Below, one piece after another: positions 1-9,239 of a stretch of 14,831 nt of DNA. Origin of the DNA: Byssochlamys sp. IMV 00236 (taxonomy: Eukaryota > Ascomycota > Eurotiomycetes > Eurotiales > Thermoascaceae); the NCBI GenBank assembly GCA_001931875.2, contig MSJH02000172.1, positions 1 to 14,831 of the forward strand. The letters are read 5' to 3'. The translations under genes were made by a program, and so were the position numbers. Position 1 is the stretch's first letter. Each line of letters starts with the position of its first letter. Below the pieces are notes generated by a model. That model searched no databases and was not told the DNA's origin. It was given only the letters and a program-made list of their open reading frames with translations.

Positions 1-727
1 ACACCTCCTTTTCTTTTATAAGACTGCTTGTTTACATAAGGCTAACCTCACACACATACTTAATTTTTTTATTATGATTGCTTCATTTTTCTTATTTCCA
101 ATACGCAGTTTTACATTTTTCTGGTTAATTTCTTTAAGAATGAGTAAAAAAGTAAAGTGAGCATCAAATTTACAAAGAGAAAGGTTGAAAGAGGGCAGCG
201 TCCTTAAAAATGCAGCTGATGATAAACAAAGGGCTTTTAACAAAAGTCACTAGGCTGCTGATGCTGTGGAACACGCATGGTAGTTATCCAAAGGATCTAG
301 ACATTATCATTTGTTTGTTTATCATATACCTTTTTGATGTCTGCTGATAAATAGTACGTTTAAGAAATAAAAAGAGAGAGAATGAAAGAGAAAGAAGTTC
401 TGTAATAATCATATATAGATCAATGCTCGTTATTTAAAGAAATAAAGAGATTTCATAAAAAAACTTTAAAGGATGCCATTGTTATTTTTAATGGCAGACT
501 TGTGCATCATATAGTTTTCTTTTTCTGGCATTTGCTAAAAGGAGTCAAAGATAAACCAGATAGTGACTCTTGTAATCATTATGTATTAAACCTGTTTATC
601 AAACATGAATATAACTGGTTTAGGAAAGCATAAGAGTGTGTAATGCTTTTATTTTTAGCGCACATGAAAAAAAGGGTAGAAGGCAAAATGTCTATCCTCT
701 ATTCCCTATTGTTATATCCCTATCCTT
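1..727. other. Gene-poor AT-rich stretch, nothing identified
   Basis: I see no supported gene, RNA or clear repeat here. The one longer open frame (16-243, minus) has low-complexity composition and no recognisable motif or promoter, and I take it as chance. The stretch lies at the edge of a region with retroelement relics, so it may be more of the same, decayed beyond recognition by eye. Confidence 0.5.
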
Positions 728-877
728 TTACCTTATGCTTGTGAAATGTAGATTAACATCATCGACAATCGTGATTGTGATATATTTAATGATTATACGT
801 TCATTTTTATAGTAAAGCAATGGACCTTCCAAGTCTGCATAAACTATTTCAAATGGCGCTCGAAACAGGATGGGTTG
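728..877 (-). pseudogene. Retrotransposon integrase core fragment (LTR-type), relic
   Basis: On the minus strand 49 codons are open between two stops. They contain PFEIVYADLEGPLL followed by KYITITIVDD. This matches the order seen at the start of retroviral-type integrase cores of Ty3/Gypsy elements, where a segment like PFE-hydrophobic-x-x-D-x-x-GPL carries the first catalytic Asp, and a KYI-hydrophobic-D segment comes next. Here the candidate Asp is in YADLEGPL. Immediately upstream (about 878-917) the frame has a TAG and a Cys-containing stretch that could be the end of the zinc-binding part. The second Asp and the Glu of the catalytic triad are not visible, so it is a fragment. The assignment rests on motif shape from memory of the family. 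A chance open frame is the alternative. Confidence 0.38.
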
Positions 878-1655
878 CTAAGGTACGCGACATACTTTAT
901 ATAGTCTCCTTATTGTCATGGATACTCACGTATCATGAATGAGAGGTATTATCAAATATGTGAGCGACCGAGTAATGAGAAAGGGTGTTGTTAATGAAAA
1001 AGAATATGAATACGTGAATACAGGAAAAGGATAAAAATAAACCTTATATGGAGATAAAATAATAGCCTTAAGATGTGTTTAATGCATATCACTATTCAAA
1101 TTTGTGAATAAATCTTTATTATTGCAAAGTATAACCAAATTAATCTATTTACTCTATTTAGAAGTAGATTCAGGCTAATTAAGCAGGATAGAGGTATAAT
1201 GTAAATAAGAAAAGATATTCATTCACGATTGTGTGCATCAAAATAAACAGGATGTTTGATAAATTTGAAGTATATTTGATCGAATATAATATTACCACTT
1301 TAAATATACAGAATCAAAAAAGATAGGATAAGACTATATTAAATACAAATGGATTGAACATATATCCTCTACATGAAGAGCCATAAGGGCCAAGCATTCT
1401 TAATGCTTACTGATATGCCAAACCAAATATTACTCTTTTGAAGTATAATAGATTTATTATTTAATTATCGTGTTTCATTCTTTTCGATCTTTTAATCTCT
1501 TCTTATCAGTAAGTGTAATAAGGGATATCGTCACAATAAAACCTTGTTTATTGTCGTTTATAGTGTGAAAGATGGTTGTTTTCATTGCTGATTTTATTTT
1601 AACGTTGCCATGGGTATTTTACTTGTAAATTAAGATAAAATGAAGATCTTATTTC
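878..1655. other. AT-rich stretch without identifiable gene
   Basis: There is no open frame worth reporting on either strand. The minus strand lies between an integrase-like fragment and a tyrosine-recombinase relic, so retroelement origin is likely, but I found no motif in it. Confidence 0.45.
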
Positions 1656-1659
1656 AACC

Positions 1660-2420
1660 TTGATTACCTTTATTTTGTAGTAAAATATGTTACCTGTTTT
1701 CAGCATTTGTCTATTTTTTGACCCATTTGAACAGCTTTTTTTGTACTTATGTTGATTAAAATGACCTATCCATACATTTGTGTATTGGTTCCAACATCCT
1801 GTATGGCTTATCTGACAGCATTTGCTCTCATGGTTGACTGGACAGATCGTGCCTTGTCAGGATTATTTATGTAGATGAGGACCACTGTATGATTTGATCA
1901 TAGTCATCTTCTTTCTTCCATGAACGTAAATAGTGTGTATGCAGACTATCAATTGATGAAATAAGATTATTCAAGGTAAAACGTTTTACTTGAGGTTCCT
2001 TTGGTGTTCGAACGAACATTGCGTAACTGTAAGGTGTCTATGTCTGACCTTGGTCTCTACATTGTGATAATGCATAACAAATCAATTGTTTTTTGCTGGA
2101 GTTTATCAATGGGGAGAAAGTTGCTGTTGTTTTATTTTTTTTATGTGTTTTATCAAGATTGTTATGTCTTTATAATGCTTGTTTTGGAGTGTTGACTATG
2201 GCTTTGTATTTTGCTTTTGAATTTTAAAGCGAATTCATTGAGTAATTTCACCGTGTTCATTGGTAAGAGTGATAGTTTGATGTTGTGCCACATTAAGGTT
2301 TGTGACATGCTCCAAAACTACTTTCATGAATGCGCGGCTTAGAAAGATATAAAAAGGGATATATTGCTTTTTTTAGAGTATTGACTACATCTGGTGTCGA
2401 AATTGAGGGAGCCAAGGTTG
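1660..2420 (-). pseudogene. DIRS-type tyrosine recombinase, heavily decayed relic
   Basis: Read on the minus strand in pieces, this aligns by eye with the recombinase of the DIRS element at 10530-11673 of this window. Around 2000-2140 it reads KLQQKTIDLLCIITM, a TAG stop at 2057-2059, then RPRSDIDTLQLRNV. The other copy has KLQLKTLTLLTIAIMW and RPRSDMGTL at the same place, so the stop replaces the conserved Trp and the box I Arg follows. Downstream are NNPDKARSVQST and AIQDVGTNTQMY (about 1770-1850), then STKKAVQMGQKIDK (about 1705-1748), and FYYK near 1675-1685 at the position of the nucleophilic Tyr. Many stops and frame changes separate the pieces. Upstream on this strand, to about 2700, QPWLPQF and IIAFSTNE recall the P-x-W-P-x-Q-x-W and DAF-T-E motifs of the DIRS RNase H/linker region, but this extension is weaker. 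The sequence differs enough from the right-hand copy to be an older or different subfamily. Confidence 0.68.
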
Positions 2421-2737
2421 GATGAGATACGACATACAAAAGAGAGCATTCCTTTTTAAAATAGCAATTCGAACGATCCTTTCATGTCTGAAAATTCAAA
2501 ACCATTTGGTTTGTGAGTGGGAAAGATTGTTTAAAGATGCATTAAGAGAACATGTTTACAATTTTCACGCAGTTGCAGTAGAGAAGATCTACATGAAAGA
2601 AAATGAACGCATGTCTAATTGTGCTGTTAATTTGCTAGTCTTCCGCTTTGTTGTAAAAGACCTCTAAGGCTTCGTTTGTGCTGAATGCAATAATATTCTG
2701 AAAACAACCACCACTTTTGAAGTTTAGGTTGAAAAGT

Positions 2738-2757
2738 AAAAAAAAAAAAAAAAAAAA
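2738..2757. repeat. A20 homopolymer
   Basis: A run of 20 A on the plus strand (T20 for the minus-strand gene whose 3' flank lies here). It sits between the DIRS relic and the 3' flank of the secreted-protein gene. It could be a remnant poly(A) tail of a retroposed sequence or simple slippage. I see no target-site duplication that would decide. Confidence 0.9.
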
Positions 2758-2781
2758 GTGAGTCAAGTAAATAACTCACTT
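2756..2781. other. 8-bp inverted repeat beside the A20 tract
   Basis: AAGTGAGT at 2756-2763 and its complement ACTCACTT at 2774-2781 form a perfect 8-bp stem with a 10-nt loop. TTTATT overlapping at 2780-2785 reads AATAAA on the minus strand and is a candidate poly(A) signal for the secreted-protein gene ending at 2991. Confidence 0.55.
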
Positions 2782-2990
2782 TATTTCTAAACGACAAAAG
2801 CGGAAATTGTTAGTACACTTGCTGGTAGAGTCTCAATTTGCCCAAAGTATACACGCTCTGCAGAGTTTAAAGGTGGACCCAAATACTCCCTCCTGAAAGA
2901 AAGAGTCTAGAAATAAAATAAACAAACAAAAAAGAAGGTAAAAACGCTGAGCTTTTAATTTCATCTAAAAAAAATTAAACCGTCCAAAGT

Positions 2991-3248
2991 TCAATTGAAC
3001 ATATTGATGATGTTGTCACCGATATGAGTATTTTCACCATTGGGGATAGCAGCAGGGGCAAGAGGAGCAGGAGCTTCAGGTGCTGCTACTTTGACAGCAT
3101 CAGCTTTAGGTTCTTGGCGTTGAGTACCAATTTCAGCATTGACTTTTAAAGAGAGTTTTTCTTGACTGTCTCTCTTTTGGAAAGAGGGAGCAGCGTAGAT
3201 GACAGCAAACAAGGGAAGTAAGGCGACAAGTAATTGAATGAAACGCAT
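2991..3248 (-). CDS. Small secreted protein with signal peptide and dibasic processing site
   Basis: This is an 85-residue single-exon protein I cannot assign to a named family. Residues 1-20 form a clear signal peptide: basic start MRF, a Leu/Val/Ala-rich core, and an AA-P end. A Lys-Arg pair at 25-26 is a likely Kex2-type cleavage site, leaving a mature chain of about 59 residues starting DSQEK. That chain has no Cys. It has a charged first half, an Ala/Pro-rich linker at about 54-68 (APEAPAPLAPAAIP) and a polar tail PNGENTHIGDNIINMFN. The start is supported by a TATA-like box 40 bp upstream and by the perfect signal peptide. Secretion and propeptide processing are inferred from these signals. 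The function (wall peptide, effector-like, signalling) is unknown. It is divergent from the zinc protein gene, with a 297-bp shared upstream region. Confidence 0.8.
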   Translation of the reverse strand: MRFIQLLVALLPLFAVIYAAPSFQKRDSQEKLSLKVNAEIGTQRQEPKADAVKVAAPEAPAPLAPAAIPNGENTHIGDNIINMFN

Positions 3249-3287
3249 AACGATAAAAATAGAGAGACAGAGAATAATAATGTACGA

Positions 3288-3297
3288 TATTTATATA
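3288..3297 (-). promoter_or_regulatory. TATA-like box of the small secreted protein gene
   Basis: On the minus strand this reads TATATAAATA, placed 40 bp before the ATG at 3248, a spacing that suits a short-leader fungal promoter. The box belongs to the intergenic region 3249-3545 shared by two divergent genes. That region also has a CCCCCT run at 3469-3474, resembling a stress-response-type CCCCT site, but this is only a sequence match. Confidence 0.5.
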
Positions 3298-3545
3298 GAC
3301 ATTTTTTATATAGCATTCTTTGACGTTCCCCCCTCTTTTTCTTTGATTCATTCCTTATTGATAATAAACTATCTGCATACCTTATGGAACAACACTGGGC
3401 ATATTTTCAAATAGAAAACATGTCCTTTAAGAGAACAACATCTTTAAAAGGTGTGTTCCGCTACACCGCCCCCTGATTCTCGACTAATAAATTTGATTGG
3501 ATACATTTTTTACTTTAAGAAATAAATACTTTTTTCTTTTTCATT

Positions 3546-4423
3546 ATGTCAAAATCACCACAAAGAAGTGAAGAAGAAGCAGGTTCGCTTCTTGGAACAT
3601 ATTTACTACAAGGATGGGTAAAATGAAAATAATTAAAAATAATAGGTTATTAACTCTTACTGAAGGTCATGACTGATAAACTTTGTCCTGTGACCGATTG
3701 TTCTTATCCTTTGATGAGATCGAAGGATGGATCTATTTCCTTTTGTACATTACATGATTCACTTCCTAATAAACCAACAGCAGCAGCAACAACAACAAAT
3801 CAAAAGAAGCCCTTGACAAACAATGAACCTGTTGCTGATCAACTTGCACTTCAACGACAGAGACGAGAACAGTCTTCAAAAGCATCTCAGTTGATTGGAG
3901 AAAAGATGTTGCAGAGATGGACACTCTTGAACGAACACTGCCCAAATGATACATGCTATGCTGTAAATATATTAGTTTTATCATGCAATATATGTATACA
4001 TTAACATTTACAAACCAGATACCCTTAGTTCGTCACCCAGAGACAAAACAAATGTATTGTGTTATATGTGAAAACATCATTGATCCTGAAGGGCAGCAAC
4101 AACAACAACAACAACAACAAGAAGTCAAAAAGAATGAAAACATAAAACAGAAAAAGAAGGAAGATCAATCTATCAAACAAGAGGCAGTTAATAGAACAAT
4201 AGCTCATAAACGACAAAAGACAACAACATCATCCGTCTTCTCAACCAAGTCCGTTCTGTCGACACTTGCCGCCAAGATGGATTACTTGAACGAAGAAGTC
4301 AAGGAAACTTATGATCCTAGTGAACTTGCTAAATTATTTGATTCAATCAAGTCATGCGCTCAAGCTATTGAAGCCTGTGTTGAAGCTGGAAAAGTTTATG
4401 ACAAGACCCTGGGGAGGGATTAA
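3546..4423 (+). CDS. ZNRD2/p27-autoantigen-like protein with two zinc-ribbon domains
   Basis: Three exons (3546-3617, 3666-3962, 4019-4423) with introns of 48 and 56 nt (GTAAAA..AAG and GTAAAT..CAG) give 257 residues. Two copies of the Sjogren/scleroderma p27 (ZNRD2) type domain are visible. Domain 1 (about 12-54) has LLGTYLLQGW, then C31-x4-C36, then C51-x2-H54. Domain 2 (about 97-140) has LIGEKMLQRWTLLNEHCP, then C116-x4-C121, then C137-x2-C140. The linker is Thr/Asn/Gln-rich. After domain 2 comes Q9 (149-157), a Lys-rich stretch with KKK and KRQK that could act as a nuclear signal, and a helical acidic tail. Human ZNRD2 has a single such domain, so the duplication is notable. The family's molecular role is poorly defined. 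Introns are placed by consensus and by continuity of the motifs. OMA1 begins 79 bp downstream on the same strand. Confidence 0.8.
4094..4120 (+). repeat. Polyglutamine CAG/CAA tract in coding sequence
   Basis: One CAG and eight CAA codons encode nine consecutive Gln inside the third exon of the zinc-ribbon gene. An in-frame length polymorphism between strains would be expected. Confidence 0.85.
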
Positions 4424-4502
4424 AACAGTAACACAAGGATGTAAAAATAAATTTATTATTTCCCTTTTTCTCCATGTCTTTTTCTTTTTTTATTATATAA
4501 AC

Positions 4503-5983
4503 ATGCAACGTTTATTACCAAAGGCAGCACTTAGACGCTCTATATGCTTCTCTTGTTATTATAGGCAAACAAACAAGATAAACAACAAAAGAGCTTTCCA
4601 TAGCAGTCGTCCAACTCATGTTCCCCTGGTACCTTTTCCTGCTTTTCTCCTTGGTGCATTCAAGACTGGCAAATTAGTCAGCGTCATTTCCTTATCGTCC
4701 AAGACATCACTTACATTATTACCACATACCTTTCGTCGAGGAAAAGGAAGCAAGTTACAGTTAGTCGCCAAAATCTTGGCAGGAATACCCTTATTTGGAG
4801 TTGGACTATTGTTTGCTGTTGGTTTGGACCAAGCCCCAAATACGTCAAGGTTAAGGTTAATTTATCTAAGTGAAGAAGAAGAAGAAGATATCGTAAAGGA
4901 TGAGATCAATACGCTGCTAGATGCACAACGAGGACTTGTTGCCCCCAGAGATAGTGAAGCGGTCATTTGGCTACAGACCATAGTAGATAACCTCGCAGCT
5001 GTGGCTGTGGATGATATTCGTGACCCTGTGCGACAATATTCTATCCAAAAAAAGGAAACAGTTAATGACAGTGACAGCACCGAAGTATTGGTCGTGCCTT
5101 CGAACGATATAGAAACGATCGTGAGCTCAACAGCAGATGAGATTCGAGCAAACATACCAAAACGAAACTTTGAAGTAGACTTCATCTGTGATTCGACTAC
5201 GGTCAATGCGATGTGTGTTGGATCACATATTGTTGTATATGATCTATTGACACAGTATATGGAATATGACTCAAGTAGAATGGCAGTCATACTCTCTCAT
5301 GAAATAGCGCATTCGATACAAAGACACTTTGTAGAGCAGCATGGATTTGCAGCACTCATGTTTATGTTGGGTGATATCACTAGAGGCGTCTTTTGGATGG
5401 TAACTGAATCACTTGGACCGTAAGTGGAATATTTATATTTTACCAAGAGAGAGATCGATTAACAACTGACCATAGATACGTCAATCAGAAAATAAACGAT
5501 TATATTTCAATGTTCATCACCTTGGAAACACAGACTACATACAATAGAAGATTAGAAAAGGAGGCAGATCTGGTTGGATTGATGATACTGGCCAAAGCAG
5601 GATATGACCCTAGAATAGCAGTTGAAGTATGGGAAAGGATGGCAGAATTAGAAAATTATATAGACGATAAAACTGAACAAGTGGTAGCCAGTTCTCAAAA
5701 TAAGGCAATCGACACAGTTGAAGAATTACAACAAGTGAACATTGTCGAATTCTTTTCGACATTGATTAGTAACTGGTTTGGATCAAGTCATCCACCCAGC
5801 GAAGAAAGAATAGAGTACATGAAAGAACACTTGGATGAAGCAATCAAAGTTTATGAACAATCAATTCAATTGAATGGATATCCAAAAGAGTATATATTTC
5901 AAATGGATGACGTTGGAAATAACAATAGCTTGTTTACAAATGTTAAAAATTGGTTATCAAGTATAATCACCACAGTCAAGTGA
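4503..5983 (+). CDS. OMA1: Mitochondrial metalloendopeptidase OMA1 (peptidase family M48)
   Basis: Two exons (4503-5419 and 5476-5983) around a 56-nt GTAAGT..TAG intron encode 474 residues. OMA1 is a zinc protease of the mitochondrial inner membrane that degrades or processes membrane proteins under stress. The zinc site HEIAH is at 266-270, followed by SIQRH, and the third ligand is Glu335 in RLEKEADLVGLMILAKAGYDP, a family signature. C-terminal SHPPSEERI is also typical. The N-terminus is Arg/Ser-rich with few acids and includes RAFHSSR, as expected for a matrix-targeting presequence. A hydrophobic stretch at about 86-108 is the probable membrane anchor. The usual NAF-x-LPGG strand before the zinc helix reads NAMCVGSH here, so that loop is divergent. 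The intron sits between the HExxH and third-ligand parts. The start is the ATG that opens the presequence; longer in-frame upstream sequence overlaps the preceding gene. Confidence 0.92.
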
Positions 5984-6084
5984 CCATGGTAACACCTTGA
6001 CACAATAAAAACAGGTTTCCTATTTCTTTATTGTTATTTTTCTTTTTCCTTTTTGTAACTGCTCTCTTTTACACAAACAAAAGC

Positions 6085-7959
6085 ATGTCAGATTATGAAT
6101 ACTTGACTACAGAAGATACTCAACAATTACTAGAGAGACTGAATGATTGGAGAAAAGGAATATGCCCGAATGGACTGTTGGCTACTGAACGATGCTTTGT
6201 TTTGAAGAAAATACCAAAAATTAGAAAGATAATAAACAATCTGGATGATGTAACAACTGAAATCGTATCTGAATCCATCTGGATAGATCATCTTATCAAA
6301 TCTAGTGCTATCACCACAATGAACGATGACAGTCTCATCCAATCTTTATCTCAACTTTACGTCTTGTTTCATTCAGCAAATACACTCAAAACACAGACAA
6401 TACTCCATTCTATTCAACTAGACAAGTATGCTGTGTTTAATGTAGATGATATCCTAAGACCTACTGAATCGCTTGAGACTGCAATTCAAGGCATATTTCA
6501 TCAATCGGATACAAGCATAAGATGGGCCTTATTATTATCCTTATGGGATAAGTTTGGTTATTTTTGGCCAAGGAAGATCATACTAGGTAATATCAACGTA
6601 ACCTATATCTCTTTTCTTTACTAATACGCGCATTAGGTTACAAAAATCATCTTTGTCAGTCATTTAGAAACACAAACGACTTTTATCACGTATTGAATTC
6701 ACTCAAGGATCAGCAACTAAAGGCAGCCAAAGTACACCGAGTGTTATCATTGGACGACTGTACAATCATTGCCAGATTAGATCTGACACCTCTGCATGAC
6801 TTCTTCCCTGAACCTTACAAATCAATGATCAATGAGATGATTCAATCCAAATATATCCAAATAAGCGTAAGTCAGCCTATCAAGCTATACAACATTGCAA
6901 CCAATAGCTATCTATGTTGGGATTATACGCCATCAAAACATAACGATCCGTATCTGGTGCGCGCCATACCTGCAGATCATCTAAAGGATGTCAACCAAAA
7001 ACACTACATCTGGAAACTATCTTATACTCCCACATCTGTCGCTTCTATTCCCTTACGTGGATCAACTAAAGTATACATTCAACCAGCTCATCAGCTACCT
7101 CATCAGGCTACTCTTTCCTGCAAACCCACTGAATATGATGCAATGACCCCTCAGCAATTACATTTTTCTCGTATTAAGGCGCTACGACTATTACCTATGG
7201 ATCATGATACTTATCAGTATGAAAAGTTAACATGGTTATTAGACTACCCAAACAACCATTTGAAATACATCACTGACTATCAACTTGATATCAAGCTAAA
7301 CATCAATGAGCACATCAAGAGAATAAAACCATTGCTCGAAGGAGATACCATTCAGCTACAGCAAATTGGTCTATTGACTGCATTTTATCCTATTGAAAAG
7401 CCTGTGGATTTGGCGAGTGATAAAGTGCCCAAGCTCAGCACAAAAAAATCTAGAAACAACGTTTTATGTATTGATGAAGACATTATTAGAGAAAGATATG
7501 CAAAGAATACAATATGGAAAATACAACTTGCAACAGCGTCATCTTCTACTGCTAATATGCAATTGAGCAACTTGAGAATGATTAAGCGTGAACATCTAAT
7601 TCCAGGTATTATACATCCCCTTTTTTTTTATAGAAATAATAAGCAATGTATTTAAAACCAAAAGTGTAGATAATATAGGCTCTCGTACCTCGTTCTATAC
7701 TGATTCACAATCAATAAGGACACCAACAAGAGGAGGATTACTTAGGAGAACTCAGTCCTTTAGCTCGTTCGATTCTGTATCAAGTTCACTCAGGACATCT
7801 AGTCATTACACAGACAAGGCTCCTTATTTCGAAAACTTGGTTACATCCAAACTTACAACCAAACTGGTATCTCAGTTTGTGAGAAAGGTAACGTTAGAAC
7901 CCATTGCTCAACTAGTTAAACCACATCGTGCAAAGGATAAACGTATATCTCCTTTTTGA
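6085..7959 (+). CDS. Unrecognised fungal protein, about 590 residues
   Basis: Exons 6085-6586 and 6637 onward are joined by a 50-nt intron with a good branch site (ACTAAT) and TAG acceptor. A second intron must precede the last exon, because the frame otherwise stops at 7655. It is either 7588-7633 (46 nt, CTAAT branch, T-rich tract, TATAG; 592 aa) or 7606-7678 (73 nt; 583 aa). I lean to the former. I do not recognise the family. Visible features are a Leu-rich helical N-terminal half, an aromatic motif WDKFGYFWPRKIILG at about 154-168 crossing intron 1, a beta-rich middle with YLCWDYTPSKHNDPYLVRA, and a Ser/Thr/Arg-rich low-complexity tail with RRTQSFSS, a possible kinase or 14-3-3 site. The ATG at 6085 has an A-rich context. 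An in-frame ATG at 6031 would add 18 hydrophobic residues resembling a signal peptide and cannot be excluded. It is convergent with CBC2, with only 23 bp between stops. Confidence 0.78.
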
Positions 7960-7982
7960 TATTTATAAAATATTTATTATCA

Positions 7983-8766
7983 TCACTCTTCGTCTTCCTC
8001 ATCATTTTCTCTGAAACGTGGGTTTTCTTTTTGACGTTTACGTGATTCGTCTTCATTCGCGTTATCATCCATTCTACGCTTACTGCTTGCTTGTGCATTT
8101 GTACTTCTACTCTTGTATTCATCAGCGCCCTTTGGAATTTCTTTGATAGCCTCATAGTTCTCCTTTATGTTCTTCTCACGGTTGCGTTCAAGTTCCATTC
8201 TCATACGATGACCCCAACCACCACGACCAGCATCATATTCTGTACGATATTCGTCACGAACCTGTCCACCGCTTTTACCTCTTCCAAACTGTCTTCCTTC
8301 TCTAAAACCAGGATCTAAATCGCATCGAATAATACGCTCGTCCAGTTTTGTTCCGTTAATATACTTCATGCAGTCAAGTGCATCTGTTCGATGATAATAT
8401 CTAATAACGCGTGCATTAGTATTATTATTATTATTATTATTGTTATTATTTAAAAAAAAATCTTACTCTACAAAACAAAATCCACATGGTGTCTTTTGAT
8501 GACGATCAAGGCCCATAATGATACGCTTGATTTCACCGCATTTACTAAATAGTTCGTATATTTGCTCTTCTGTTGTAAAAAAGGACAAATTGCCTACATA
8601 AAGTGTCGCGGTAGTAGAGAGATCATCTGTAAGTTGATTTGAAGAGCCCTTTTTTTGAATGATGAATATAAACACTAGTATTTATATACATTTGTTTTCA
8701 ATCTACCTGATATAATTGATCACGGTAGCTAGAAGGAACTGCTAATGAATTTATTATAGTGGTCAT
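7983..8766 (-). CDS. CBC2: Nuclear cap-binding protein subunit 2 (CBP20)
   Basis: Three exons on the minus strand (8707-8766, 8467-8648, 7983-8400) with introns of 58 and 66 nt encode 219 residues. CBC2 is the small RRM subunit that, with the large subunit CBC1, binds the m7G cap of nuclear transcripts. The RRM spans about 35-113, with RNP2 LYVGNL at 36-41 and RNP1 GFCFVEY completed across intron 2. Tyr14 (SYRDQLY) and Tyr37 match the two Tyr that stack on the cap in the human protein. [30 protein letters not shown] is split here as [10 protein letters not shown] and [14 protein letters not shown], the fungal-type cap pocket, with Leu where human has Trp. The tail is longer than in animals: Arg/Glu-rich, then KRR and RKRQK, ending in a run of acidic residues. 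Exon 1 has only 20 codons. MDM35 lies 60 bp upstream on the same strand. Confidence 0.93.
8421..8450. repeat. ATT microsatellite in CBC2 intron 2
   Basis: Seven ATT units, one GTT, then ATT ATT, on the plus strand. It lies wholly inside the 66-nt second intron and makes up nearly half of it. Length changes here would alter the distance from donor to acceptor. Confidence 0.85.
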
Positions 8767-8826
8767 AACAGAGAAAAGAAAAAGAAAAAAGCGAAAAAAT
8801 AAACTGTCACTGCTGTCAGTGTTTAT

Positions 8827-9205
<379 letters not shown>

Positions 9206-9239
9206 TCAGCTGAGAGGAAAAGCCCTCTTTATTTTTTGG

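Noticed and set aside
821..883. Possible first exon MDLPSLHKLF... ending in AAG before GTACGC
   Set aside because: No acceptor leading to a continuing frame was found, and the opposite strand gives a better integrase-like reading.
2001..2195. Plus-strand ORF of 64 codons
   Set aside because: It is antisense to the DIRS recombinase relic; the similarity to a minus-strand frame over the right-hand element shows it is a shadow.
2422..2667. Plus-strand ORF of 81 codons
   Set aside because: No motif, no promoter, and it overlaps the region where the opposite strand shows weak DIRS RNase H/linker remains.
7606..7633. 28-nt intron in the unassigned gene
   Set aside because: The frame would fit, but 28 nt is well below the 46-66 nt of other introns here.
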